Positions 17,150-25,336 of a DNA stretch of 64,000 bases are shown here, one piece after another. The translations under genes were made by a program, and so were the position numbers. The DNA comes from Thermohalobaculum sp039805905 (GTDB lineage: Bacteria; Pseudomonadota; Alphaproteobacteria; Rhodobacterales; Rhodobacteraceae), in contig JBDIVM010000002.1 in NCBI GenBank assembly GCA_039805905.1, positions 434,001-498,000 of the forward strand, given 5' to 3'. The notes below the pieces were generated by a model that worked only from the letters and a program-made list of their open reading frames with translations, was not told the DNA's origin and did not search any database. Within the stretch, counting starts at the first letter, position 1, and the number at the start of each line of letters is the position of its first letter.

Positions 17150-17587
17150 ATGACCTATCCCATCTACCTCCTGAACGGTCCGAACCTCAACCTGCTCGGC
17201 ACCCGCGAGCCCGAGATCTATGGCCACGATACCCTTGCGGACGTCGAGGCGCTGGCACGGTCGCGGGCGACGCATCACGGCTACGAGCTGGTGTTCCGCC
17301 AGTCGAACCACGAGGGCGAGATCGTCTCCTGGATACACGAAGCGCGTGAGAAGGCGGCAGCCCTGGTGATCAACCCGGCTGCCTACACCCACACTTCGGT
17401 CGCGATCCTGGACGCGCTCAAGATGCTCTCCATTCCGATCATCGAGCTTCATCTGTCGAATCCGCACCGGCGCGAGCCGTTCCGGCACCATTCCTATGTG
17501 TCGTTCGCGGCCACGGCAGTGATCGCCGGGCTCGGGGCCAAAGGCTACGGCATAGCGATCGATGCGGCAGCGGAGCTGCTCGGCTAG
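17150..17587 (+). CDS. aroQ: 3-dehydroquinate dehydratase, type II
   Basis: Catalyses dehydration of 3-dehydroquinate to 3-dehydroshikimate in the shikimate pathway; the type II enzyme is a small flavodoxin-like dodecamer. The 145 residues contain the full signature: LNGPNLNLLGTREPEIYG with the catalytic Tyr, QSNHEGEIVSWI, INPAAYTHTSVAI and ELHLSNPHRREPFRH. It lies 53 bases after the transporter ATPase and may be co-transcribed. A type II enzyme can also serve quinate/shikimate breakdown, so the location beside a transporter leaves a catabolic role open. A GTG at 17141 is an alternative start. Confidence 0.94.
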   Translation: MTYPIYLLNGPNLNLLGTREPEIYGHDTLADVEALARSRATHHGYELVFRQSNHEGEIVSWIHEAREKAAALVINPAAYTHTSVAILDALKMLSIPIIELHLSNPHRREPFRHHSYVSFAATAVIAGLGAKGYGIAIDAAAELLG

Positions 17588-17688
17588 ACGAGAACCCGGT
17601 TCTGCCGAGCGCCCGCGGTACCGGCTCGCATCTTCCGAATAGCGCCAACGACTCGCCAGCGAGCCCGGTGCAATGCTTGCGAATTTCC

Positions 17689-17716
17689 TTGAATTGAACA
17701 GTTGTTCATTTAAACT
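17689..17716 (+). promoter_or_regulatory. Promoter and TetR-type operator of the liu operon
   Basis: TTGAAT (-35), a 16-base spacer and TAAACT (-10) form a recognisable sigma-70 promoter just upstream of the TetR gene. The spacer contains the inverted repeat TGAACA-GT-TGTTCA (17695-17708), so a bound repressor would sit exactly between the two promoter elements. Autoregulation by the adjacent TetR protein, relieved by an acyl-CoA intermediate, is the simplest reading. Confidence 0.6.
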
Positions 17717-17739
17717 CGCAGGCCGGTCGGGAGAGCGGC

Positions 17740-18351
17740 ATGGCACGGCGCGTTGGATCGGACGGAGTGCGCACGGAGACGGCAATCCGTGCCGCCGCTC
17801 TCAGGCTGATCGCTCGCCACGGCTACGAGGCATTGTCGATGCGACGGCTCGCCGCCGAGGTTGGGCTCGGAGCGGCCGCACTCTACCGGTATTTTCCCAA
17901 CAAGCAGGAGATCCTGTTCCGCTTGCTGCGGGAGCATATGGAGGAACTGCTTGCCGCGTGGGAGCCGGCGCGCCTGCCGGATTTGGCCCCTGCCCCTGCC
18001 CGGCTCGAGGCTTTCACGCGCTTCCATGTCCGCCACCACCTGCCGCGGGCCGAAGGCGTGTTCCTGAGCTACATGGAACTGCGCAGCCTGACGCGGGAGA
18101 ATTTCGACGCCATCGAGGTGCTGCGGCGTCGCTATGAGGGTGACCTCGCGCGAATCCTTGCCGATGGCGCCGCCGACGGGACGCTTTTCCTCGACCACGC
18201 CCGCGTCACCGCCCGGGCGATCATCGCGCTGCTGACGGGCATCACCACCTGGTACCGCGCCCAGGGGCCGCTCAGCCCGGCGGATGTCGAGGACATCTAC
18301 TGGAACATCGTCGCCCGGATGACCGGAGCCGAACTGAAAGAGGCTGCCTGA
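17740..18351 (+). CDS. TetR/AcrR-family regulator of the liu operon
   Basis: A 203-residue transcription factor. The N-terminal 60 residues form a TetR helix-turn-helix domain (TAIRAAALRLIARHGYEALSM, then LGAAALYRYFPNKQEILF); the C-terminal part is a mostly helical ligand domain. It is the first gene of the leucine-degradation cluster, and its TGA shares its A with the next ATG (TGATG). A palindrome in its own promoter supports autoregulation. TetR proteins next to acyl-CoA dehydrogenases commonly sense acyl-CoA esters; the ligand here is inferred to be an intermediate of leucine or isovalerate breakdown. Confidence 0.88.
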   Translation: MARRVGSDGVRTETAIRAAALRLIARHGYEALSMRRLAAEVGLGAAALYRYFPNKQEILFRLLREHMEELLAAWEPARLPDLAPAPARLEAFTRFHVRHHLPRAEGVFLSYMELRSLTRENFDAIEVLRRRYEGDLARILADGAADGTLFLDHARVTARAIIALLTGITTWYRAQGPLSPADVEDIYWNIVARMTGAELKEAA

Positions 18352-19514
18352 TGTTCATGAAATCGCTCAATTTCGGCCTGCCCGATGAAGTCGCTGCCCT
18401 GCAGGATGCAGTGCACCGCTTCGCGCAGGAGCGGATCGCCCCCATCGCCGCCGAGATCGACCGCTCGAACGAGTTTCCGATGCCGCTCTGGCGAGAGATG
18501 GGCGAGATGGGGCTCCTCGGCATCACCGTGGAGGACGACTATGGCGGCGCGGGGATGGGCTACCTCGCCCATGTGGTGGCGATGGAGGAGATCAGCCGCG
18601 CCTCGGCGTCGGTCGGGCTCTCCTACGGCGCGCACTCCAACCTCTGCGTCAACCAGATCCGCCGCAACGGCACGCCGGAGCAGAAGGCGAGATACCTGCC
18701 GCGCCTGGTCTCGGGCGAGCATGTCGGCGCACTTGCGATGTCGGAGCCCGGCGCCGGGTCGGACGTGGTGTCGATGAAGCTCCGGGCCGAGAAGCGCAAC
18801 GACCGCTACGTGCTGAACGGCTCGAAGTTCTGGATCACCAATGGCCCGGATGCCGACACCCTGGTGGTCTATGCCAAGACCGACCCGGCGGCCGGGCCGC
18901 GCGGCATCACCGCCTTCCTGATCGAGAGGGAGATGAAGGGATTCAGCACCGCCCAGAAGCTCGACAAGCTGGGGATGCGCGGCTCGAACACCTGCGAGCT
19001 GGTGTTCGAGGACTGCGAGGTGCCGTTCGAGAATGTGCTCGGCCGGGAAGGCGGCGGGGTCGCGGTGCTGATGTCGGGGCTCGATTATGAGCGGCTGGTG
19101 CTCTCGGGCGGGCCCCTGGGCATCATGGCCGCCTGCATGGACGTGGTGATGCCCTATGTGCACGAGCGCAGGCAATTCGGCCAGCCGATCGGCGAGTTCC
19201 AGCTCATGCAGGGCAAGATCGCCGACATGTATACGGCCATGAACGCCAGCCGTGCCTATGTCTATGCCGTCGCCGCCGCCGCCGACCGCGGCGAGACGAC
19301 AAGGCAGGACGCGGCGGGCTGCCTGCTCTATTCCTCGGAGCGGGCCGTGACCGTCGCTCTGGAGGCGATCCAGGCGCTGGGCGGCAACGGCTACATCAAC
19401 GACTACCCGACCGGGCGCCTGCTGCGCGACGCCAAACTCTACGAGATCGGCGCCGGCACGCAGGAGGTGCGGCGGATGCTGATCGGGCGCGAGCTGTTCA
19501 GGGTGACGGCATAG
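18351..19514 (+). CDS. liuA: Isovaleryl-CoA dehydrogenase
   Basis: FAD enzyme oxidising isovaleryl-CoA to 3-methylcrotonyl-CoA, third step of leucine degradation; electrons leave through electron-transfer flavoprotein. The 387-residue acyl-CoA dehydrogenase shows LAMSEPGAGSDV, WITNGPDAD and the C-terminal FAD motif IQALGGNGYINDYP. The catalytic base is placed at E247 in LDYERLVLSGGP, the position characteristic of isovaleryl-CoA dehydrogenases and not of medium- or short-chain enzymes, which supports the specific call. It overlaps the TetR gene by one base and heads the catabolic genes. Confidence 0.94.
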   Translation: MFMKSLNFGLPDEVAALQDAVHRFAQERIAPIAAEIDRSNEFPMPLWREMGEMGLLGITVEDDYGGAGMGYLAHVVAMEEISRASASVGLSYGAHSNLCVNQIRRNGTPEQKARYLPRLVSGEHVGALAMSEPGAGSDVVSMKLRAEKRNDRYVLNGSKFWITNGPDADTLVVYAKTDPAAGPRGITAFLIEREMKGFSTAQKLDKLGMRGSNTCELVFEDCEVPFENVLGREGGGVAVLMSGLDYERLVLSGGPLGIMAACMDVVMPYVHERRQFGQPIGEFQLMQGKIADMYTAMNASRAYVYAVAAAADRGETTRQDAAGCLLYSSERAVTVALEAIQALGGNGYINDYPTGRLLRDAKLYEIGAGTQEVRRMLIGRELFRVTA

Positions 19515-19517
19515 CGG

Positions 19518-19552
19518 TTGTATTTTTCGTATGAATATGGCATATTCTATAC
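19518..19552 (+). promoter_or_regulatory. Internal promoter and inverted-repeat operator before the toxin-antitoxin pair
   Basis: Directly after liuA is a short AT-rich island unlike the flanking DNA. It contains TTGTAT as a possible -35 and, 17 bases on, CATATT as a possible -10. Overlapping the -10 is the inverted repeat GAATAT-GGC-ATATTC (19533-19547), framed by outer GTA/TAC. This layout is typical of an operator for the autoregulating antitoxin encoded 20 bases downstream. Confidence 0.55.
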
Positions 19553-19572
19553 ATCATGCCAGGGAGGATGAA

Positions 19573-20085
19573 ATGGCATCCGTCTATCACGAGCTTGCGC
19601 CCCGGGATCCCCACTCGAAAACTGGCCGCGTCTGGCGACTGGCCGACAACATCACGCGGATGAAAGGCCGTCGGGCGATGCGAGCCGAGGTGATCGATGC
19701 GTATGTCGCCGAAGGAGGCAACCCGGATACTGCCTCAACGCAGTACTGGCACTGGAAGAAGGCTCACGAAGCTGACGAACAGCACCAGCGGCAGACCGAC
19801 GGGACGCCGGATGAACGCGCCCGATCCACCAGCCCGATACAGCTTACGATCGGGCCGGACGGCCGCGTCGTGATCCCCGCGGAGATGCGCACCGCGATGG
19901 AGATCGGGCCCGACGGCCGCGTCATGGCGCGTGTCGTCGACGGAGAACTGCGGGTCATGGCACCGAAGGTTGCGATCCGGCGCGCGCAGGCGATGGTGCG
20001 GGGCGCGGTGCCCGAGGGCGTCAGCCTGGCCGACGAACTGATCGCCGAGCGCCGCGCCGAGGCGCGCAGGGACGACGCTTCGTGA
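19573..20085 (+). CDS. AbrB/SpoVT-type antitoxin with extra N-terminal domain
   Basis: A 170-residue protein inferred to neutralise the downstream PIN toxin and repress its own promoter. The C-terminal half has a swapped-hairpin AbrB domain (PIQLTIGPDGRVVIPAEMR), then a helical tail (SLADELIAERRAEARR) likely to wrap the toxin. The first 75 residues are an additional domain (TGRVWRLADNITRMKGRRAM, then NPDTASTQYWHWKK), perhaps helix-turn-helix-like; most VapB-type antitoxins are only about 80 residues. The start at 19573 has AGGGAGGA four bases upstream; an in-frame ATG at 19531 lies inside the operator. Confidence 0.8.
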   Translation: MASVYHELAPRDPHSKTGRVWRLADNITRMKGRRAMRAEVIDAYVAEGGNPDTASTQYWHWKKAHEADEQHQRQTDGTPDERARSTSPIQLTIGPDGRVVIPAEMRTAMEIGPDGRVMARVVDGELRVMAPKVAIRRAQAMVRGAVPEGVSLADELIAERRAEARRDDAS

Positions 20086-20462
20086 GCACGGTCATCGATG
20101 CCTCGGCGTTGCTCGCGCTGCTTCAGGACGAGCCGGGAGCCGAACGTGTGGCCGAGGCATTGACCGAAGCAGCGATCAGCGCGGTCAACCTTTCCGAGGT
20201 GGTGGCGAAACTCCGCGACAGGGGTTTCGAGGCCGACAAGGCGCGCGAGGCGGTCGGGCTCCTGCCGCTCAATGTGATCGCCTTCGACACGGATCAGGCG
20301 ATCGAGGCGGGATTGCTCCGTGGCCCGACCCGTACGCTGGGGCTTTCGCTTGCCGACCGGGCGTGCCTCGCGCTGGCGGCACGCTCGGACAGAACGGCGC
20401 TCACCACCGATCGGGCCTGGGCAAGGCTCGACATCGGCATTGCCGTCGATGTGATCCGATGA
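20082..20462 (+). CDS. PIN-domain toxin, VapC type
   Basis: A 126-residue PIN-domain protein, expected to be a magnesium-dependent endoribonuclease acting on tRNA or rRNA. The four acidic catalytic positions are present: D6 (VIDASALLALL), E39 (NLSEVVAKL), D92 (LADRACLALA) and D110 (TTDRAW), so it should be active. It starts with GTG overlapping the antitoxin stop (GTGA), and its own stop overlaps the liuB start (ATGA). It is therefore locked in a translational chain with a metabolic operon, which is unusual. Confidence 0.87.
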   Translation: MSTVIDASALLALLQDEPGAERVAEALTEAAISAVNLSEVVAKLRDRGFEADKAREAVGLLPLNVIAFDTDQAIEAGLLRGPTRTLGLSLADRACLALAARSDRTALTTDRAWARLDIGIAVDVIR

Positions 20463-22060
20463 CCCTCCTCCACTCCCAAATCGCCCCCCGCTCCGAGGGC
20501 TTTGCCGCTAACCGCAGGGCCATGGAGGCTGCCATCGCCGCGGTCGAGGCCGCTGCCGCCCGCGCCATGACCGGGGGCGGCGAAGCCGCCATGGTGCGCC
20601 ACACGGCCCGCGGAAAGCTGCCGCCACGGGTGCGGGTCGAGCAGCTCATCGACCCCGGTGCGCCGTTTCTCGAGGTCGGGCTGTTCGCCGCCGAGGGCAT
20701 GTATCGCGGCGCCTCGCCGGGGGCGGGGATCATCACCGGGATCGGCCGGGTGGCGGGCCGCGACGTGATGATCGTCGCCAACGACGCCACGGTGAAGGGC
20801 GGCACCTACTTCCCCATGACGGTGAAGAAGCATCTCCGCGCGCAGGAGATTGCGCAGCAGAACCGGCTGCCCTGCATCTATCTGGTCGACTCGGGCGGCG
20901 CCAACCTGCCGAACCAGGACGAGGTGTTTCCCGACCGCGAGCATTTCGGCCGCATCTTCTACAACCAGGCCCGGATGTCCGCCGCTGGCATCGCGCAGAT
21001 CGCCGTGGTGATGGGCTCCTGCACAGCGGGCGGGGCCTATGTGCCCGCCATGTCGGACGAGACCGTGATCGTGCGTGACCAGGGCACGATCTTCCTTGCC
21101 GGCCCGCCGCTGGTGAAGGCCGCGACCGGCGAGGTGGTGAGCGCCGAGGATCTGGGCGGCGGCGACCTCCACACCCGGCTCTCCGGCGTCGCCGACCACC
21201 TGGCCGAGAACGACGCCCATGCGCTGGCGCTTGCCCGTCGCATCGTCGGATCGCTCGGGCCGGGGCCGTCGGTGCCAGAGCTGAGCGGCGAGGAGCCGCA
21301 TTACGACCCCGAGGAAATCCTCGGCATCGTGCCCGCCGACACCCGCATCCCCTATGACGTGCGCGAGGTGATCGCGCGGCTGGTGGACGGCTCGCGCCTC
21401 GACGAGTTCAAGAGGCGCTACGGCGAGACCCTGGTCACCGGCTTTGCCCGGATTCGGGGTGTGCCCGTGGGGATCATCGCCAACAACGGCATCCTGTATT
21501 CGGAGAGCTCGCTCAAGGGCGCGCATTTCATCGAGCTCTGCTGCCAGCGGAAAATCCCCCTCCTGTTCCTGCAGAACATCACCGGCTTCATGGTCGGGCG
21601 CAAATACGAGGCCGAGGGCATCGCCAAGCACGGGGCGAAGCTGGTGACGGCGGTGGCCTGCGCCGAGGTGCCGAAGCTCACGCTGATCATCGGCGGCTCG
21701 TTCGGCGCCGGCAACTACGGCATGTGCGGGCGGGCCTACTCGCCCCGCTTCCTCTGGACCTGGCCCAACGCGCGCATCTCGGTCATGGGCGGGTTCCAGG
21801 CGGCGGGCGTGCTGGCCACCGTCAAGCGCGATGGGATCGATCGCGAGGGCGGTACCTGGTCGGCGGAGGAGGAGGCCGCGTTCAAGCAGCCGATCATCGA
21901 CCAGTTCGAGCACCAGGGGCATCCCCTGTATGCCTCGGCGCGCCTGTGGGACGACGGCATCCAGGACCCGCGGCGGACGCGGGACGCGCTGGCGCTCAGC
22001 CTGCGCGCGGCGCTGAACGCCCCGGTCCGCGAGACGCAGTTCGGGGTGTTCCGGATGTGA
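20459..22060 (+). CDS. liuB: Methylcrotonoyl-CoA carboxylase, carboxyltransferase (beta) subunit
   Basis: Transfers the carboxyl group from biotin to 3-methylcrotonyl-CoA, giving 3-methylglutaconyl-CoA. The 533-residue protein has the crotonase-fold carboxyltransferase halves: MGSCTAGGAYVPAMSDETVI and, in the C-terminal half, FLQNITGFMVGRKYEAEGIA and GGSFGAGNYGMCGRAY. The length and the combination with liuA, D, E and C favour the methylcrotonyl enzyme over propionyl- or geranyl-CoA carboxylases. The ATG overlaps the PIN toxin stop by four bases; the longer open frame upstream lies within that toxin gene. Confidence 0.94.
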   Translation: MTLLHSQIAPRSEGFAANRRAMEAAIAAVEAAAARAMTGGGEAAMVRHTARGKLPPRVRVEQLIDPGAPFLEVGLFAAEGMYRGASPGAGIITGIGRVAGRDVMIVANDATVKGGTYFPMTVKKHLRAQEIAQQNRLPCIYLVDSGGANLPNQDEVFPDREHFGRIFYNQARMSAAGIAQIAVVMGSCTAGGAYVPAMSDETVIVRDQGTIFLAGPPLVKAATGEVVSAEDLGGGDLHTRLSGVADHLAENDAHALALARRIVGSLGPGPSVPELSGEEPHYDPEEILGIVPADTRIPYDVREVIARLVDGSRLDEFKRRYGETLVTGFARIRGVPVGIIANNGILYSESSLKGAHFIELCCQRKIPLLFLQNITGFMVGRKYEAEGIAKHGAKLVTAVACAEVPKLTLIIGGSFGAGNYGMCGRAYSPRFLWTWPNARISVMGGFQAAGVLATVKRDGIDREGGTWSAEEEAAFKQPIIDQFEHQGHPLYASARLWDDGIQDPRRTRDALALSLRAALNAPVRETQFGVFRM

Positions 22061-22108
22061 GGCGTTCAGCGAAATGATACGGCGGCTGACAGTGCGGGAG
22101 GACCGGCG

Positions 22109-22627
22109 ATGACCGAGCGCATAGTCGTGCACGAGGGCGACATCACGCAACTCGCCGTCGATGCCATCGTCAACGCCGCGAACTCCAGCCTGCTTGGCGG
22201 CGGAGGCGTCGATGGCGCCATACACCGCGCGGCCGGGCCCGATCTGGTCGAAGAGTGCCGAACACTGGGCGGCTGCAAGACGGGGGACGCAAAGATCACG
22301 CGCGGCTACCGGCTCCCCGCCCTCCACGTGATCCACACCGTCGGCCCGGTCTGGCATGGCGGCGACCGGGGCGAGGCCGAGTTGCTCGCTTCCTGCTATC
22401 GGCGCTCGCTGGAGGTGGCGCAGGAAAACGCGCTGGCGACCATCGCCTTCCCGGCGATCTCCACCGGCATCTTCGGCTACCCCGCCGACGAGGCCGCCCG
22501 CATCGCCGTGCGCACGGTCGCCGAAACCCTGCCCCGCTGTCACGGCATCACGCAGGTGATCTTCTGCTGCTTCGATGCCGCCTCGGCCCGCAGATACCGC
22601 CGCGCGCTCGCGGAACTGGAGGCTTGA
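22109..22627 (+). CDS. Macrodomain protein, MacroD/YmdB type (ADP-ribosyl hydrolase)
   Basis: A 172-residue single macrodomain that binds ADP-ribose and probably hydrolyses O-acyl-ADP-ribose or protein-linked mono-ADP-ribose. The N-terminal GDITQLAVDAIVNAANSSLL and GGGGVDGAIHRAAG match the MacroD class, with N25 and D35 at the positions of the YmdB catalytic residues; the phosphate loop is STGIFGYP. It stands 48 bases after liuB in the same direction. Sirtuin-derived O-acyl-ADP-ribose could link it to acyl-CoA metabolism, but that is speculation from context. Confidence 0.9.
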   Translation: MTERIVVHEGDITQLAVDAIVNAANSSLLGGGGVDGAIHRAAGPDLVEECRTLGGCKTGDAKITRGYRLPALHVIHTVGPVWHGGDRGEAELLASCYRRSLEVAQENALATIAFPAISTGIFGYPADEAARIAVRTVAETLPRCHGITQVIFCCFDAASARRYRRALAELEA

Positions 22628-22784
22628 GTGCGGCGCCGGGTCGCCATTGCCTTTCAGGATTCCGAACTATCGCCCCCTGCGGCCGATCACGAAGCGGTGA
22701 TAGTATGTCCGCCGGGGATGACGAAGCACGCAGGAACTCCAGGTGCCCGGCCACCAGAAACGGAACCAGACGAAGGAGTCTCCG

Positions 22785-23363
22785 ATGTCCGCTGAATACA
22801 AGACCACGCTTACGCCGGTCACCGAAGCCAGCGCCAGCCCCGACCAGGCCAAGGTGCTCGGGAAGGCGAAGGCAGCCCTCGGCTTCATCCCCAACATGTA
22901 TGCAGGCATGGTGAACAGCCCGGGGCTGCTTGAGACCTATCTCGACGGCTATGCCCGCTTCCGCCAGTCGGGCCGCTTCACGCCGCAGGAGCAGGAGACG
23001 GTGTTCCTCGTCCTCAGCCGCGAGAACGGCTGCACCTACTGCGTGACGGCCCATTCGATGCTGGCGGCGAAGAAGTCCGGCGTGCCGGAGAACGTGCTGA
23101 ACGCCATCCGCTCCGGCGGGGAGATCCCGGACCGCAAGCTCGCCGCGCTCGCGCGCTTTACCGCGCACATGCACGACAGCCGAGGGCTGCCCACCAAGGC
23201 CGAGGTCGCGGCCTTCAAGGCCGCAGGCTATGGCGACGAGCACATCTACGAGATCATCCTCGCCCAGGCGGTGAAGACGCTCTCGAACTACGCCAACCAC
23301 ATCCAGCACACCCGGGTGGACGACCTGTTCTCCGCCTTTGCATGGGAGCCCGAACACGCCTGA
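22785..23363 (+). CDS. AhpD-like / carboxymuconolactone decarboxylase family protein
   Basis: A 192-residue all-helical protein of the AhpD-like superfamily, with the redox motif C83-T-Y-C86 followed by H90 (ENGCTYCVTAH), as in alkylhydroperoxidase-type proteins. Peroxide reduction or thiol chemistry is likely; the physiological substrate is unknown. AAGGAG six bases before the ATG sets the start at 22785. A 157-base gap precedes it, the largest inside the liu cluster, so a secondary promoter is possible. Its TGA overlaps the liuD ATG by one base. Confidence 0.85.
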   Translation: MSAEYKTTLTPVTEASASPDQAKVLGKAKAALGFIPNMYAGMVNSPGLLETYLDGYARFRQSGRFTPQEQETVFLVLSRENGCTYCVTAHSMLAAKKSGVPENVLNAIRSGGEIPDRKLAALARFTAHMHDSRGLPTKAEVAAFKAAGYGDEHIYEIILAQAVKTLSNYANHIQHTRVDDLFSAFAWEPEHA

Positions 23364-25336
23364 TGTTCAGAAGGATCCTCATCGCCAACCGGGGTGAGAT
23401 CGCGGTCCGGGTTGCCCGGACCGCACACCGCCTCGGCATCAGGACGGTCGCCGTCCACTCGGACGCCGATGCCCGTGCCCAGCACGTGCTCGCCTGCGAT
23501 GAGGCGGTATCAATCGGGCCAGCGCCGGTTTCCGAGAGCTATCTCAGGGCCGACCGGATCCTCGCCGCCGCGAAGGCAACGGGGGCCGAAGCGATCCATC
23601 CGGGCTACGGCTTCCTCTCGGAGAATCCGGGTTTCGCCGAGGCGGTTGCGACGGCGGGGCTGACCTTCATCGGACCGCCGGCCAGCGCGATCACGGCAAT
23701 GGGGCTGAAGGACGCCTCGAAACGGCTGATGGAGGAGGCGGGCGTCCCCGTCACGCCCGGCTACCACGGCGCCAACCAGGATCCGGCGTTCCTCGCCGCG
23801 CAGGCCGGGAAGATCGGCTACCCGGTGCTGATCAAGGCCAGCGCCGGCGGTGGCGGCAAGGGGATGCGCCGGGTCGATGACCCCAGGGACTTCGCGCGCG
23901 CGCTGGAATCGGCCCGGTCCGAGGCGATGTCGAGCTTCGGCCACGGCCATGTGCTGATCGAGAAATACATCCTGAACCCGCGCCACATCGAGGTGCAGGT
24001 CTTCGCGGATTCCCACGGCAACACGGTCCATCTCTACGAGCGCGACTGCTCGGCCCAGCGGCGGCACCAGAAGGTGATCGAGGAGGCCCCTGCCCCCGGC
24101 ATGACGCCGGAGGTGCGCGCAGCGATGACCTCGGCCGCGGTGCGCGCCGCCGAGGCGGTCGGCTACCGGGGCGCGGGCACGGTCGAGTTCATCGTCGACG
24201 GCTCCGGGCCGCTGCGTCCCGACGGCTTCTGGTTCATGGAGATGAACACCCGCCTCCAGGTCGAGCATCCCGTGACCGAGGCGATCACCGGGCTCGATCT
24301 GGTCGAATGGCAGATCCGCGTTGCCGCGGGCGAACCGCTGCCGCTGAGCCAGCAGGCAATACCTTTGATCGGCCATGCGCTCGAGGCCCGGATCTATGCC
24401 GAGGACGCCGCGCGCGACTTCATGCCGGCGACCGGGCGGCTGAGGCGGCTCACCCTGCCCTACGGCCTCGCCCGGGTCGATTCCGGCGTCGTCGAGGGCG
24501 ACACGGTGACCCCGCATTACGACCCGATGATCGCCAAGGTGATCACGCATGGCCCCGACCGGGAAGCCGCCTTCGCGGCGATGGAGGCGGCGCTGGCGGC
24601 GAGCCACGCCGAGGGTGTGACCACCAACATCGCTTTCCTCGAACGGCTGATCCGTCACCAGGGTATCCGCGCGGGGCGGATTGACACCGGGCTGATCGGC
24701 CGAGATCTCGCGGCACTGACCGAGAACCCGGTGCCGGAGGCGGCGGATCTTGCGCTGGCGGGTGCGGCGCTGACCGGTCTCCTGCGCCCTGCCCCGCTCG
24801 CCGGCTGGCGCGCCTGGGGCGAAGGCACGACCCATGTGACGCTCTCGCGTGCGGCCGGCGCGGGTGAATCCGTCCGGCACGAGGTCGCCCTGCGGTCGCG
24901 GCTGGACGGGCTGATGGCCGAGAGTGCGGGATCTGCCGTCGAGCTTGCGGCCGAGAATCTTTGCGGCGCCCTCTGGCAGGTGACCGAGGGCGACGGGCGG
25001 CGGCATGTCTATCTGCATGAGGGACCGGGCACGGTGACCCTGGTCCGCGAGGGAAAGCGCATGGCCTTCGCGGTCACCGACCCGATGACGGCGGCCGAGG
25101 AGGCCGAGGAGGGCGGCGACTCCATCGCCGCGCCGCTGCCGGGCATCGTCAAGGCGCTGAACGTTGCCGCCGGCGCGACCGTCGCCGCAGGCGACGTGCT
25201 GGCGGTGATGGAGGCGATGAAGATGGAGCACAGCCTGACCGCGCCGCGCGACGGCAGGGTGGCCGAGGTGATGGTCCGCGCCGGCGACCAGGTCGAGGAG
25301 GGCGCGCTCCTGATCAGCCTGGAGCCGGTCGAGTGA
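23363..25336 (+). CDS. liuD: Methylcrotonoyl-CoA carboxylase, biotin-carrying (alpha) subunit
   Basis: ATP-dependent biotin carboxylase plus biotin carrier in one 657-residue chain. The N-terminal domain starts MFRRILIANRGEIAVRV and has the ATP-grasp glycine loop KASAGGGGKGMR and the catalytic MEMNTRLQVEHPVTE. The C-terminal biotinyl domain carries the carrier motif MEAMKMEH, with K620 as the biotinylated lysine. It partners LiuB. Start chosen at 23363 because the family begins here and it overlaps the previous stop (TGATG). It could in principle be a propionyl-CoA carboxylase subunit; the surrounding genes argue for methylcrotonyl-CoA. Confidence 0.94.
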   Translation: MFRRILIANRGEIAVRVARTAHRLGIRTVAVHSDADARAQHVLACDEAVSIGPAPVSESYLRADRILAAAKATGAEAIHPGYGFLSENPGFAEAVATAGLTFIGPPASAITAMGLKDASKRLMEEAGVPVTPGYHGANQDPAFLAAQAGKIGYPVLIKASAGGGGKGMRRVDDPRDFARALESARSEAMSSFGHGHVLIEKYILNPRHIEVQVFADSHGNTVHLYERDCSAQRRHQKVIEEAPAPGMTPEVRAAMTSAAVRAAEAVGYRGAGTVEFIVDGSGPLRPDGFWFMEMNTRLQVEHPVTEAITGLDLVEWQIRVAAGEPLPLSQQAIPLIGHALEARIYAEDAARDFMPATGRLRRLTLPYGLARVDSGVVEGDTVTPHYDPMIAKVITHGPDREAAFAAMEAALAASHAEGVTTNIAFLERLIRHQGIRAGRIDTGLIGRDLAALTENPVPEAADLALAGAALTGLLRPAPLAGWRAWGEGTTHVTLSRAAGAGESVRHEVALRSRLDGLMAESAGSAVELAAENLCGALWQVTEGDGRRHVYLHEGPGTVTLVREGKRMAFAVTDPMTAAEEAEEGGDSIAAPLPGIVKALNVAAGATVAAGDVLAVMEAMKMEHSLTAPRDGRVAEVMVRAGDQVEEGALLISLEPVE

